Source of the DNA: Planctomycetota bacterium | Lineage (GTDB): Bacteria > Planctomycetota > Planctomycetia > Pirellulales > Lacipirellulaceae | Length of the DNA: 64,000 bases | Reading direction: 5' to 3' | NCBI GenBank assembly: GCA_029781135.1 | Contig: JAKOXH010000051.1 | Coordinates: 87,568-151,567, forward strand | Part shown: positions 18,163 through 27,464 of the stretch, piece after piece | Position numbering within the stretch: the stretch's first letter is position 1 | Layout of the letters: the number at the start of each line of letters is the position of its first letter | The notes under the pieces: model-generated | Database searches by the model: none | Seen by the model: the letters and a program-made list of their open reading frames with translations, nothing else | Told to the model about the DNA's origin: nothing | Made by a program: the position numbers and the translations under genes

Positions 18163-18948
18163 TCACCTTTCCCCAGCAAACGATTGGCCGCCCAGCAGGC
18201 GTTTAAGCTCACGGACTCGTTCGCCACAGATAGTGCTATTGCGCCCAGCACCACAGGCCGCACCGCGAACCGCCACTAAATCTGGACCTAACGAAGCGGC
18301 CCGTACCACTTCATCGCCGCGTAGTGAACCAGCCAATACGATCCGCATCGAATGCCGCCGCACGTCTTCTATGAATTTCCGCAATGACTCCGCTTCCCAA
18401 CAGTCAAACAACGTATCGCCGTTCTTTCGCCACGTATCGACGAGCAGGGCAGGGCAGCCCGACTCCACTGCCGCTTGAAGCACGGCTTCAGGCTCAGGGG
18501 CCGTCGCCGCCTCCCAATCGGCATAGGCCACCGCCACTGGGCGCGGTGGATTTCTGTCTCCATGCGATGAAATGACTTCGGCAATTACCTCGCACCACTT
18601 CTTCTGCCACGTGCGATCGGCCCGGCAACCAGCTAGCCCAATCTTGAAGAGCAAGACGCCACTCGTCATTGTCTTCGCGGCACACGACGGTCCACTCGAC
18701 CCTAAATCGGCTAACTCCCCGAGCGCCACAGTTACGGGCCTCCGCCTGGCCACGGCTCGAACAACGGTTTCAATCGTCGTCGGAGCCGCGGCCCCAAGTG
18801 AGCCGTTGGCGGGTTCCTTAACGTCGATCACATCCGCGCCCGCCTCCAATGCCGTTAATGCTTCCGCTGCATCCCGCACACTCACCAATAAGCCAGGCAA
18901 TCGCGCAACGTGCGAAAGATCAAACGGCTTTTGCGATAAGTCACGCAT
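18163..18948 (-). CDS. mfnB: (5-formylfuran-3-yl)methyl phosphate synthase, MfnB type
   Basis: 261 aa. LLVSVRDAAEALTALEAGAD and VIDVKEPANGSLGAA are the signature of MfnB (formerly DUF556), a TIM-barrel enzyme that condenses two glyceraldehyde-3-phosphates in the furan/methanofuran branch; the catalytic Lys of IDVKEP is present. A second conserved patch, PALLVDTWRKNGDTLFD, carries another candidate Lys. Planctomycetes hold C1-carrier genes of this kind for formaldehyde oxidation or C1 transfer. The start ATG overlaps the stop of the upstream membrane protein by eight bases, so the two are translated from one mRNA. Confidence 0.9.
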   Translation of the reverse strand: MRDLSQKPFDLSHVARLPGLLVSVRDAAEALTALEAGADVIDVKEPANGSLGAAAPTTIETVVRAVARRRPVTVALGELADLGSSGPSCAAKTMTSGVLLFKIGLAGCRADRTWQKKWCEVIAEVISSHGDRNPPRPVAVAYADWEAATAPEPEAVLQAAVESGCPALLVDTWRKNGDTLFDCWEAESLRKFIEDVRRHSMRIVLAGSLRGDEVVRAASLGPDLVAVRGAACGAGRNSTICGERVRELKRLLGGQSFAGER

Positions 18949-19477
18949 GATTCGACCGCTCTTTGACTTCTTTAAGTCGCCGATTGAGTCGGCGAATCAC
19001 TTCGTTATTCAGCGGCTCGCACCATGTGCCACGTATGGTGACATATCCATCGCACCAACTGGCGAGAGCTGGTTTGACCGCCTGCCGTGCCCATTCCGTG
19101 TGCCGCTGTGAAAGCCGGGCGACAAGGTTTACGGTCTTGGCGTGATTACGAATACCAGGCAAGTGAGCCGGCCCTTGACCAATGAGGAAACCTTCCACGA
19201 TGTCGATCGGCACCGCGATCGGTGCGCCGGACCGCACGAAGAACAGAACCTGCGCCTTCTCAAACGCGATTCGCGGCCGGCGATATTGCCCAGCCAATAT
19301 CGCCAGAGACAATGTTCCGAGCACGATCCCCGTTACTCCACACCAGCGCATAACCACCGCATCATCGCGATTCATCGCGGTGCTAACCATCGCCAGTCCT
19401 ACCAACGCAAGGATGCCGGGCGGAATCGCCCCGAGCAAAACTGCCCGTCGATTTCCTCTCAGCCAAATCTCACGCAT
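18941..19477 (-). CDS. Small membrane protein upstream of mfnB
   Basis: Start chosen at ATG 19477 (MREIWLRGNRR) because GGAGG lies seven bases upstream; the open frame reaches 19597 but that ribosome site decides the start. 178 aa with two transmembrane segments near the N-terminus (AVLLGAIPPGILALVGLAMV and WCGVTGIVLGTLSLAILAG), then a soluble basic C-terminal half with WCEPLNNEVIRRLNRRLKEV. I do not recognise the family. Its overlap with mfnB suggests co-translation, not a known shared pathway. Confidence 0.7.
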   Translation of the reverse strand: MREIWLRGNRRAVLLGAIPPGILALVGLAMVSTAMNRDDAVVMRWCGVTGIVLGTLSLAILAGQYRRPRIAFEKAQVLFFVRSGAPIAVPIDIVEGFLIGQGPAHLPGIRNHAKTVNLVARLSQRHTEWARQAVKPALASWCDGYVTIRGTWCEPLNNEVIRRLNRRLKEVKERSNHA

Positions 19478-19608
19478 CGGCATTCCTCCACGCGAACGCC
19501 TGCTGAGCAATACTCCTCGCGTGGCGTCGTAGACGAATTCCCATTTCCTCGATAATTTGAAGCATCCCCCGGCAAGCCCCAACTGGCGACCGCACAAGCA
19601 GTTGCAAA

Positions 19609-21204
19609 ATGACGACCGACCAACATACCAAGCTGCATCGTCGAGTGGCTCATTCGATCTTGGTTATAGTGCTAGTTTACGTCGCTCTGTTATGGGCAGG
19701 TGTGCCGCAACGAGCCACCGCGAGAATCGTATCAAATTCGGGCGCACATGATACGACCACTCGACAACTGAAAGACTCCCATGCGCCCGATGTTCCGCGG
19801 CAACACCTGCAAACAGCGGCGCCAGCCTATTGGACGCTGGCGCCATTCGCGCTGTTACTAATTGGTATTGCCGTGCTGCCTCTCATTCCGGCTACCGCCC
19901 ATTGGTGGGAATCCAATCTGCATCGCTTCGGCGTGGCCATGGGGTTCTCGGTCCTCGTGCTGGCCTATTATGCCTTCTTTCATCCCGGTGCAGTAGAGGC
20001 GCATTGGCCCACACACCGCATCGTCGAACCGCAACCGGGTACGTTCCAAGCTGGACTCGTTACCACCGTCTTGGCGAACGCCATCTTGCAGGAGTACATT
20101 CCGTTCATCGTCTTGCTCTTTAGTTTGTACACAATCAGCGGGGGCATCCGCATTACCGGTGATCTTCGCGCCACCCCACTTATCAACACCGCCTTTCTGA
20201 CCATCGGCGCGTTGCTCGCGAGTTTCATCGGCACCACCGGCGCCGGCATGCTCCTCATCCGCCCGCTGCTCGAAACGAATCGCGAACGCCAGCACGTAGC
20301 CCACACCGTGGTGCTGTTCATTTTCACGGTCTGTAATTGCGGTGGATGCTTATTGCCACTTGGCGACCCGCCACTATTCTTAGGCTACTTACAGGGCGTT
20401 CCTTTCCTATGGACGTTCACTTTGTGGAAGGAATGGCTCTTTGTGAATGGCTTATTGCTCGCCATTTATTACACGCTCGATCGTTTGTGGTACTACCGCC
20501 GTGAATCGCTCGCCGATGTCGTCCGCGACACCGAACGTCGCCACCGGTTACGAATCGCGGGCTGGAAACTGAACGTCCCGCTGCTCGGCGGTGTCGTGCT
20601 CGCCGTCGCATTGCTGGATCCGATGAAGTCGGTCCCGGGAACCACCTGGCATGCTTGGCTCTATTTGCGCGAAATCGTGCAACTGGCGTTAGTCGCACTT
20701 TCCCTTCGCTTCGGCAGCCGACACGCGCGCGAATCGAACGACTTCAACTATCATGCGATTGTTGAAGTCGCGGCCATCTTTACCGGCATCTTCATTACCA
20801 TGCAACCGGCCCTGCAAATCCTCAACGTGCATGGCCCGGAACTTGGGATTCAAACACCCACCCAATTCTTTTGGGCCACCGGCATCCTGTCGAGTATTTT
20901 AGATAACGCGCCGACCTACTTGGTCTTCTTTCAAACAGCCCAATCCATGCACGCGCCGGCCGGCGTCGAAACAGTTGCCGGCATCGCTTCCACCACGCTC
21001 GCGGGGATCAGCTTGGGGGCCGTCTTCATGGGGGCAATGACCTACATCGGCAACGGCCCAAACTTCATGATCCGAGCCATCGCCGAGCAAGCGGGCGTCA
21101 AAATGCCAAGTTTCTTCGGCTACCTGCTGTACAGCATCGCAATTCTGCTGCCCGTGATGGCCAGCATGCTCTGGATGGGGCACCTATTCCCGTACGGGCA
21201 TTGA
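19609..21204 (+). CDS. CitMHS/NhaD-type ion transporter
   Basis: 531 aa. About 11-13 membrane segments; FIGTTGAGMLLIRPLLETNRE, TVCNCGGCLLPLGDPPLFLG, GILSSILDNAPTYLVFF and GNGPNFMIRAIAEQAGVKMPSFFGY are signature loops of the ion transporter superfamily containing NhaD, ArsB and citrate carriers (here the 'sodium:proton antiporter' subgroup annotated with a putative citrate transport domain). Asp in LDNAP and the GDPP loop are likely cation-binding. Na+/H+ exchange is inferred from the family. An N-terminal segment of about 75 residues containing a TM helix and a Gln/His-rich linker precedes the core. Single gene, divergent from the membrane protein-mfnB pair. Confidence 0.85.
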   Translation: MTTDQHTKLHRRVAHSILVIVLVYVALLWAGVPQRATARIVSNSGAHDTTTRQLKDSHAPDVPRQHLQTAAPAYWTLAPFALLLIGIAVLPLIPATAHWWESNLHRFGVAMGFSVLVLAYYAFFHPGAVEAHWPTHRIVEPQPGTFQAGLVTTVLANAILQEYIPFIVLLFSLYTISGGIRITGDLRATPLINTAFLTIGALLASFIGTTGAGMLLIRPLLETNRERQHVAHTVVLFIFTVCNCGGCLLPLGDPPLFLGYLQGVPFLWTFTLWKEWLFVNGLLLAIYYTLDRLWYYRRESLADVVRDTERRHRLRIAGWKLNVPLLGGVVLAVALLDPMKSVPGTTWHAWLYLREIVQLALVALSLRFGSRHARESNDFNYHAIVEVAAIFTGIFITMQPALQILNVHGPELGIQTPTQFFWATGILSSILDNAPTYLVFFQTAQSMHAPAGVETVAGIASTTLAGISLGAVFMGAMTYIGNGPNFMIRAIAEQAGVKMPSFFGYLLYSIAILLPVMASMLWMGHLFPYGH

Positions 21205-21249
21205 TACTCAACGATTGCTGCACCCCCAATCGCCCTGAAGAGCAACCAT

Positions 21250-21275
21250 TAGCCGCGATGCTACGCATCGCCGGC
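21250..21275. repeat. AGCCGCGATGCTACGCATCGCCGGC repeat, copy 1
   Basis: TAGCCGCGATGCTACGCATC followed by GCCGGC, with a GCGATGC/GCATCGC inverted repeat inside. An identical 26-base copy lies at 45668-45693. Confidence 0.85.
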
Positions 21276-21467
21276 AAAGTGCGTACTATGCCACCGCATG
21301 AGGCTGACCCGCCGTGCCGCGAAATCCGCTGATTCACTGCCGGACGCATGGACAATTTTCTCCAATCCGACTTGTGGCAGCCCACACCGCAACCGATATT
21401 AGAGGCTTAACGGTTTTCTCCGCATGCAACATGCCACTCCATCGCGCCATCGACTCTTCTTTTCGCC

Positions 21468-22679
21468 GTGTCGCATGAAACGATAACAAGTCCTGCCCAA
21501 CTCGCCGACTTCTGCCGGCGTTTGGCCGATGCCGACCGCATCGGCATCGATACGGAGTTTGTGTCGGAAGACACGTTCCGCCCCGAACTGTGCCTCGTGC
21601 AAGTGGCGACGCGCAACGAATTGGCCGTGATCGATCCGTATCGCGCCGGCGATTTGACCCCATTTTGGAAACACCTGGCGGCTGGTAAGCACACCACCAT
21701 CGTTCACGCCGCGCGCGAAGAGGTGAGCTTCGCCCTCACCGCCTGTGGGCAGCCACCGGCGAACCTATTTGATACGCAACTCGCCGCCGGGTTCTGTAGT
21801 GCCGAATATCCCGCTTCGTATGGCTCGGTGGTGGCTAAGTTCCTCAGTGCTCGACCCTCCAAAGGGGAACAGCGAACCGATTGGCGTCGCCGGCCCCTCA
21901 GCAGCGAGCAAATCGAATATGCGCTCGAGGACGTGCGTTATTTGCTCCCGCTCCATGAAACGCTCAGCCGCAAGCTCAAACACCTCCATCGATTGGAGTG
22001 GCTCGCGGACGAAATGCATCGCTGGCTTTCCGACCTCCAGGATTCCCGCGATAACCCGCGTTGGCGGCGCGTTTCCGGCCTGGGAAACCTTTCGCCGCGC
22101 AACCTAGCCATCGTCCGCGAAATTTGGATGTGGCGCCGCCAGGAAGCCGAACGCCGCGACGTGCCACCCCGCCGCATTCTGCGTGACGACCTCATCGTCG
22201 AACTCGCAAAGCGCAAAAGCGATAATGTGGAACGAATTCGCGATGTCCGGGGCATGCACCGCGGCATGAAACCAGAAATGCTGCAACAATTAGCCGCCTG
22301 CGTGCGACGCGGCCTCGACGCTCCACTCGCCGACATCAAACTCCCGGCCCACGAGGCCATGCCCTCGCAGCTCAACTTGCTCGGCCAGTTCTTGTCGCCC
22401 GCGCTTTCCAGCATCTGCCGCAATGCCAATGTCGCGATGAGTCTCGCCGGTACCGCGACCGACGTCCGCGATCTCATCGCGTATCGCCTCGGTTTCGCCG
22501 GAGCCAACAATGGTGAGCCGCCCTTACTGGCGAACGGCTGGCGTGCCGAGTTGGTTGGTCATTTGATCGAAGAACTGCTCGCCGGCCGAAAATCGATCCG
22601 TATTGAAGACCCGCTAAGCGAGCACCCGCTGGCTTTCGACCCCGTCGGCGGCGACGAAACGATTATCGATGAAGAATAA
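21468..22679 (+). CDS. rnd: Ribonuclease D
   Basis: 403 aa from GTG 21468. A DEDD 3'-5' exonuclease domain spans residues 1-185: motif I IGIDTEFVSE, motif II VHAAREEVSF, motif III YALEDVRYLLPLH (Tyr and Asp). It is followed by an HRDC domain (WRRVSGLGNLSPRNLAIVRE, VPPRRILRDDLIVELAKRK) and a second C-terminal helical domain with ANGWRAELVGHLIEELL, as in E. coli RNase D. It trims tRNA and other stable RNA 3' ends. In motif II the position usually occupied by Asp reads Glu. Single gene. Confidence 0.93.
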   Translation: MSHETITSPAQLADFCRRLADADRIGIDTEFVSEDTFRPELCLVQVATRNELAVIDPYRAGDLTPFWKHLAAGKHTTIVHAAREEVSFALTACGQPPANLFDTQLAAGFCSAEYPASYGSVVAKFLSARPSKGEQRTDWRRRPLSSEQIEYALEDVRYLLPLHETLSRKLKHLHRLEWLADEMHRWLSDLQDSRDNPRWRRVSGLGNLSPRNLAIVREIWMWRRQEAERRDVPPRRILRDDLIVELAKRKSDNVERIRDVRGMHRGMKPEMLQQLAACVRRGLDAPLADIKLPAHEAMPSQLNLLGQFLSPALSSICRNANVAMSLAGTATDVRDLIAYRLGFAGANNGEPPLLANGWRAELVGHLIEELLAGRKSIRIEDPLSEHPLAFDPVGGDETIIDEE

Positions 22680-22687
22680 ACAGCCTA

Positions 22688-22719
22688 TTCTCTCCCTCTG
22701 GGAGAGGGCAGGGTGAAGG
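22688..22719. repeat. Palindromic repeat, CCCTCTGGG family variant
   Basis: TTCTCTCCCTCTGGGAGAGG then GCAGGGTGAAGG, a degraded copy of the element at 1001. Confidence 0.65.
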
Positions 22720-22870
22720 TAATTTGGACGCATGCGGTCGGGCATTCCATTCCAGGGCCGATTAGGTATTCAGTTCCGGTGGCACGCCCTGAGTCGGCGA
22801 AGGGCGTGGTGAAGGGGGAAACGTCGACGATTCCACGCCCATCGCAAAGCCTTTGGGTGTGGACTGGTTA

Positions 22871-24001
22871 ATGCAATTGGTTATGGATGATCCATTCGCC
22901 ATCGATATCGCAGCCTGCCGCGTCCGGCAAAAGCAATTGCTGGCCGCGCTCGAGCCGGTAAATGCCGACTTCGTTCTTCTCGGTCGTCGCGAATCCATCG
23001 AATGGCTTACCGGTGCGTATGTGCCGCCTCCTTTCGAGCCACTTGCAAGTATCGATGTCAAAGGCCGAGTGACTCTCGCTGTTCCCGATCATCTAGAATT
23101 CGGTAAGCCCGCCGCCGACAAAATCATCGGTTACGACGCCAAATGGCACGCGACGACGCGTGATAAGCAGCGCAGCGCTTGCGTTACGGTAATGGCGCCG
23201 CATTTGCCAAGACGGTGTCAACAGGTCGCTTGCGAGTTTGAGGCGTTTCCTCCCAGCCTGCTGCTCGGTCTCAACGCCCCACTGGTCGAAATCGATTCGA
23301 TCATGTTTGAGCTTCGCCGGCACAAGGATACCGACGAACTTCGCCGCATGAAAAAAGCCAACGACGCCAATCGCGCCATGTACGAGCACGCGCGCCGCAT
23401 CGTGCGGCCGGGTCTCAATGAGCTGGAATTGCATGCCGAAATGTACCGGGTGGCGGTCCAATCACTGGGCGAAACGCCGACCTACTTCGGCCAGGACTTC
23501 CGCTTCTGCCACCCTGGCGGCCCGGCCCGAAATCGTCCCGCCAACGCCGGCGAACTCCTCATCCTCGATCTGGGTGTCGGCTTCCGCGGCTACCATTCCG
23601 ATAACGCTCGCACGATCGCTGTCGATGGCAACCCGACCGCCGACCAATTGCATGCCTGGAAGCACGTCCTGGACATGTTCGACATCATCCGGGCCGAAGC
23701 TCGCCCGGGAGTCCAATGCCGCAAGATTTACGACTTGGCCCATCGGCACCTCAATGCGATTGCGCCTTGGACGTTCAACCACCACCTTGGTCATGGTGTA
23801 GGCCTTGCACCTCATGAAGGGCCCCATTTGAATCCGCGATGGGACGACACTTTGGCCGAGGGCGACTTTCTTGCCGTCGAACCCGGCGTTTATCACGAAA
23901 GTTTACACGCAGGCGTCCGGATCGAGCAGAACTTCTTGGTCACTGCCGATGGTGTCGAGTTGCTCAGTAATTGGCCACTCGACCTGACCACGACGGTTTA
24001 A
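22871..24001 (+). CDS. M24-family metallopeptidase (Xaa-Pro dipeptidase-like)
   Basis: Start chosen at ATG 22871 (MQLVMDDPFAIDIAACRVRQ); ATG 22883 or a TTG at 22853 are possible and none has a strong ribosome site. About 376 aa. The N-terminal domain (DFVLLGRRESIEWLTGAYVP) is creatinase-like. The C-terminal pita-bread domain has all five metal ligands: Asp in LLILDLGVGF, Asp in YHSDNART, His in NHHLGHGVGL, Glu in LAVEPGVYH and Glu in VRIEQNFLV. These enzymes cleave X-Pro peptides; some relatives act on creatine or phosphonate. No signal peptide. Confidence 0.9.
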   Translation: MQLVMDDPFAIDIAACRVRQKQLLAALEPVNADFVLLGRRESIEWLTGAYVPPPFEPLASIDVKGRVTLAVPDHLEFGKPAADKIIGYDAKWHATTRDKQRSACVTVMAPHLPRRCQQVACEFEAFPPSLLLGLNAPLVEIDSIMFELRRHKDTDELRRMKKANDANRAMYEHARRIVRPGLNELELHAEMYRVAVQSLGETPTYFGQDFRFCHPGGPARNRPANAGELLILDLGVGFRGYHSDNARTIAVDGNPTADQLHAWKHVLDMFDIIRAEARPGVQCRKIYDLAHRHLNAIAPWTFNHHLGHGVGLAPHEGPHLNPRWDDTLAEGDFLAVEPGVYHESLHAGVRIEQNFLVTADGVELLSNWPLDLTTTV

Positions 24002-24114
24002 CACCCGTGGCATGAGAAGTGCTACTAACACCATCAAGTTGATGGTAATGGCCAGCGCGGCACCAAGTGGTCTGCGGGGTCATTGAGGGCACTCAAAATC
24101 AAGGAGTTGGAAAT

Positions 24115-24297
24115 ATGAAGCGCATCCTTTGCGCAATGGTGGCAGCGAGCGTACTTTCGATCGGCATAATTGGTTGCTCGGAAAAGTCCTCGGCCACGAA
24201 AAAGACGACCGTTTCGACACCGGGCGGTGAAACCACGACTACGAGTTCGACCGAGGTGAAGAAGAGCGGCGACAACCCGCCGCCGGCTCAAAAGTAA
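24115..24297 (+). CDS. Small lipoprotein
   Basis: 60 aa (MKRILCAMVAASVLSIGIIGC). AAGGAG lies eight bases before the ATG. A type II signal peptide with lipobox IIGC places the lipidated Cys at residue 21. The mature part is a Ser/Thr/Lys-rich tail of about 40 residues with no fold visible. Such short tails are common in planctomycete periplasm; no function can be given. Confidence 0.75.
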   Translation: MKRILCAMVAASVLSIGIIGCSEKSSATKKTTVSTPGGETTTTSSTEVKKSGDNPPPAQK

Positions 24298-24598
24298 AGC
24301 AAATCCACCCTCTCGGAATGCAGAGGGGCCAGGTAACAATTAGGCTTTTTCAGAAAACATGGATTGGGGATCAGCCGAAGCGCGCCAGCGACCGGTTGGG
24401 TGCCTTAAACCGTGGGCTAGCGCCCAGCGGCTAATCGTTTTCGCAGTGCCAATCAGTTTGTCACATGGGGCGCGAAGTGTGGCATGCTCTCGCGCAGCGT
24501 GAGCATGGAATCGTTCGAGAAACATGGCCACGTCGGAATACCTCCGAGGCCATGCCACCCTGCCGCAGGCGCACCCCTAAAGGGTGCGTCTGCTTCGT
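24298..24598. other. Repeat-rich gap of 301 bases
   Basis: Between the lipoprotein and the 650-aa protein, stops converging. It carries an AACCGTGGGCTAGCGCCCAG palindrome near 24408 and the long repeat at 24452-24563. No gene. Confidence 0.65.
24452..24563. repeat. GGCATGCTCTCGCGC dispersed repeat, copy 1
   Basis: About 110 bases, ATCAGTTTGTCACATGGG to GAGGCCATGCCACCC, near-identical to 46085-46196 with scattered base changes. Internal palindromes: GGCATGCTC with GAGCATG, and CATGGCC with GGCCATG. It is shorter than an IS and has no reading frame. Confidence 0.9.
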
Positions 24599-26551
24599 TT
24601 ACTTCGTCTCATTCCTGAGACCGAACGTAATCGCGTGATAGCCATCGTCGGTATCGTACAAAATGCCGCCGCCCGGTGCCGCATATTGCAGCAGCACGTC
24701 GAACGGCGGCAATTTGTTTTGATCCATCACCTCGGCAAGTGCGGCCAAGAAGCGATTTTTCTCCTTATTGTTTTCAATAAGCGCCCGCGCCTTCTCCGAA
24801 GTCAGCAAGTCGTACCACTGACGCAGTGTTTCCTCGGACCTGTGTAAGAGGAATAGCACGGGCGTGACACCGCGCGTTTCGCGCCCGATCACAGCGCTCG
24901 TCCGCGCGAAATCACTGGAATCGGCCATGCGCGGCGCCGTGCCATCGCGCGCGGCAATGCACCGCTCGAACTGCATGCAGGAACCGCCAATGAAGAAGTA
25001 ACCGTCGACCACCCCCACAAACGGGTCAACCGGCCGTTCCTCCTCGGGTCGTTCCCGCATGCGTTTCGGCATCAACGAATAATACGTGACATTGCCGAAA
25101 TGACGTTCCTCAAACAGGTCGGGAAACTTCGCCATGACCGTCTTCAACGATTCCTTGGCGGCGTTTTCATCTTTGAGTTCCAGCGCGAAAATATGCTTTT
25201 GGCCGGTAGTTTTCGAGGGGCGGTCGTAGCCGATCATCCAAGTGCAGCGTCCCTTCAAGTTGTCGATAATCTGCGTCAACACGTCGATGCCCAACCTCTC
25301 CGAAATCTTCTCCTTGACGAATTTATCGACCGATCCTTGATAACGATACTGATCCACCAGCGCGACCAGCCGATCGTACGTCGTTCGCAAAGTCCAATTC
25401 CAGGTCATGTACGTTTCGAGGGCCAGCGGCACGAACGGTTGCGGCCGCACATCGCCGTCGTGAAACGCCGGCAACATCATGACACCTGACCGCGGGTTCT
25501 GTAGCAAAACATGGAATTGACTCAATTCCTCGTATTCGTCCGTGGCATAGGTTGCCGCGCCGCCAACCGCCATCAACCCGTCGATTCCCAACGAGGGGAA
25601 CAACCCCAACGCAAACTGCATCCCGCCATTTCCATGCCCCACATTGCGCAATAGTTCAATTGGATCTGCAAAAAACAAGAGTTGCGGCGGCGGATCCTGC
25701 GGCCGCCGACAGTTTTTTACAATCGCCACGAAGCGTTCGTTCTGCGCCAACGTTCGCCCCGGCACGAATTCGGCCGCCGGTGACTCGGATTTGCCCTCGC
25801 CCGATTTCGCCTCACCGCCATCTTTTTTTTCTTTTTCTACGGCGGGCGCTTGGGGAGTTTCCTTGGCCACAGCAGTTGCCGCGCTGCCCGCCGCAGCCGT
25901 TTCGCCCGCATGATCCCATTGCCACAACACACCACGAATTACATTCGGGTCGGTAGCCACGATGATCGTGTCCTCGCGCTGGCACACGCCAAACATGCGA
26001 TTCTCTTGATCCTTGTCGCGAACCACCGTTACCTCGACGTCGCCGATCTTCTCGTTGCTGATTTCGCCGCCCTTCTGTTCCGCCAATTCAATGACGCGAT
26101 CGACGAGCTTGCCGACGACCGAGGGCTCGGTGCCTTGATCGATCAATAACAGGAGGGCCGGTTGCTTTTCGGGACGCGCCACGACCGCGAACGCCACCTC
26201 ACCCTTGGGGAGCTTCTTCAAATCATCCCACGTGACGCCGACCTTTTCTTGCATTTCCGACGCGTACAACTCGCCCGCCTTTCCGTACAACGCATCCACA
26301 AAGGGGCGCAGCTGCGGGTCTTTTAACATTCGCCCCGTGGCCGACTGTTGTATGTGCTCACCGAATTCGCTCGCATTCGCCACCCGCACAAACACGAGCG
26401 ACTCCTCCGGAAACAACTTCATCGAAGTTGGCCGATCTGCCAATGCCACCGAGTTCAAAGTGGCCGCCGCCAATACCGCCATCAAAACGGCTACAACCCC
26501 AAACCCCCAAACGGCTGGAAACGAACGGTAAACGACTGAGACTGAGCGCAT
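24599..26551 (-). CDS. Large secreted protein of unknown function (650 aa)
   Basis: An N-terminal hydrophobic segment (VWGFGVVAVLMAVLAAATL, ending VALADRP) gives a signal peptide or anchor. The core begins with SMKLFPEESLVFVRVANASEF and contains repeated beta-alpha units (DDLKKLPKGEVAFAVVARPE, ALLLLIDQGTEPSVVGKLVD, VTVVRDKDQENRMFGVCQRED), with a disordered Lys/Glu-rich insert at about 220-255, then a second half of similar style (HIFALELKDENAAKESLKTVM, FGNVTYYSLMPKR). The half-repeat and PEESLVFVRV pattern resemble DUF3352-type proteins. It faces the FG-rich BON gene divergently. Function unknown. Confidence 0.75.
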   Translation of the reverse strand: MRSVSVVYRSFPAVWGFGVVAVLMAVLAAATLNSVALADRPTSMKLFPEESLVFVRVANASEFGEHIQQSATGRMLKDPQLRPFVDALYGKAGELYASEMQEKVGVTWDDLKKLPKGEVAFAVVARPEKQPALLLLIDQGTEPSVVGKLVDRVIELAEQKGGEISNEKIGDVEVTVVRDKDQENRMFGVCQREDTIIVATDPNVIRGVLWQWDHAGETAAAGSAATAVAKETPQAPAVEKEKKDGGEAKSGEGKSESPAAEFVPGRTLAQNERFVAIVKNCRRPQDPPPQLLFFADPIELLRNVGHGNGGMQFALGLFPSLGIDGLMAVGGAATYATDEYEELSQFHVLLQNPRSGVMMLPAFHDGDVRPQPFVPLALETYMTWNWTLRTTYDRLVALVDQYRYQGSVDKFVKEKISERLGIDVLTQIIDNLKGRCTWMIGYDRPSKTTGQKHIFALELKDENAAKESLKTVMAKFPDLFEERHFGNVTYYSLMPKRMRERPEEERPVDPFVGVVDGYFFIGGSCMQFERCIAARDGTAPRMADSSDFARTSAVIGRETRGVTPVLFLLHRSEETLRQWYDLLTSEKARALIENNKEKNRFLAALAEVMDQNKLPPFDVLLQYAAPGGGILYDTDDGYHAITFGLRNETK

Positions 26552-26741
26552 GACGAGGCTCCTATTCGTAAAATGCCCGAAGGCACGTCAACCGTCGGCA
26601 AACATTGCCCCAACGGTTCCTGCCTTATTATCCGCAGCGATTGAGCGTATTTCGCCGGCGGCTGCCCAAACTTGGCTCGTATTATACCCGGAACCGCACG
26701 CGATATATAATGAAGAGAGCCCCCTACCGGAGGATTCCGCC

Positions 26742-27464
26742 ATGTGGATTCGCTGTCTGATCGCTTCCGCACTCGTGTTGCTTACTTTCGCCGCGGCCAA
26801 CGACGCTCCTGCTCAGACGCGTTCCAGCGGTATGTCGGCGTTTGGTTCGGGTTTCAGCGGCTTCGGCGCGAGCGGCTTCGGCTCCAGTTTTGGCAGCAGT
26901 GGCTTCGGCTCCTCCGGTTTTGGCAGTAGCTTCGGTTCCAGCGGATTCGGCTCGAGCGGCTTCGGCAGTAGTTTCGGCTCCAGTGGCTTCGGCTCGAGCG
27001 GCTTTGGCTCGAACCAATCCGGAAACAGGCGATTCATCGGTCGCGATGCTACCGATATGCAATCCATATTCACTCAGCTCGGGCGCTCCGGTACCCAGTA
27101 CTTCAATAACATGAACCGGCAAATGGCGCGGGGCCAGCAAACCACGGTCACCACGCGCAATCCGCCCCAGCCCATTCGAACCGAAGTGCAGGTCGCGTTC
27201 AACGCACCTCAGCCATCGGCCGATGTCGTTGCCAAGGCACTCCAAGTTCGACTGGCCAAAATCATGGGCGATCACCACATGACCGTGCCGACCGTGAGTG
27301 TTCAGAATGGCACGGCCGTTTTATCCGGTGTGGCCAAAAATGAAAACGAACGACAAGTGATCGAGTCGCTCGTCTCGCTGGAGCCCGGTGTTCGCACGGT
27401 CCGTAATGAAATGACCGTTGCCGGCGAGCCTACCTCAAATACGTCTGCCCCGCCGGGTAGCTGA
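26742..27464 (+). CDS. Secreted Phe-Gly-rich protein with BON domain
   Basis: Start ATG 26742 (MWIRCLIASALVLLTFAAAND) has GGAGG nine bases upstream and follows a TATAAT at 26706-26711. 240 aa, signal peptide about 25 residues. Residues 33-100 are a low-complexity Gly/Ser/Phe segment with three perfect copies of a 14-residue unit and 12 Phe-Gly dipeptides in all. The C-terminal 80 residues (SADVVAKALQVRLAKIM, VPTVSVQNGTAVLSGVAKNE, ERQVIESLVSLEPGVRTVRNE) are a BON domain, which binds phospholipid or protein surfaces in the envelope. Its 3' end overlaps the end of a convergent lipoprotein gene by 35 bases. Confidence 0.85.
   Translation: MWIRCLIASALVLLTFAAANDAPAQTRSSGMSAFGSGFSGFGASGFGSSFGSSGFGSSGFGSSFGSSGFGSSGFGSSFGSSGFGSSGFGSNQSGNRRFIGRDATDMQSIFTQLGRSGTQYFNNMNRQMARGQQTTVTTRNPPQPIRTEVQVAFNAPQPSADVVAKALQVRLAKIMGDHHMTVPTVSVQNGTAVLSGVAKNENERQVIESLVSLEPGVRTVRNEMTVAGEPTSNTSAPPGS
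26874..26999 (+). repeat. Coding tandem repeat, three 42-base units
   Basis: Three copies encode the identical 14-residue unit GFGSSFGSSGFGSS. The bases of the copies differ at many third positions (TTT/TTC, AGC/TCC/TCG), so the peptide has been kept while the DNA drifted. Confidence 0.85.

Noticed and set aside
26680..26711. Full promoter for the FG-BON gene
   Set aside because: TATAAT is clear but no -35 at 16-18 bases; mentioned only in the gene entry.
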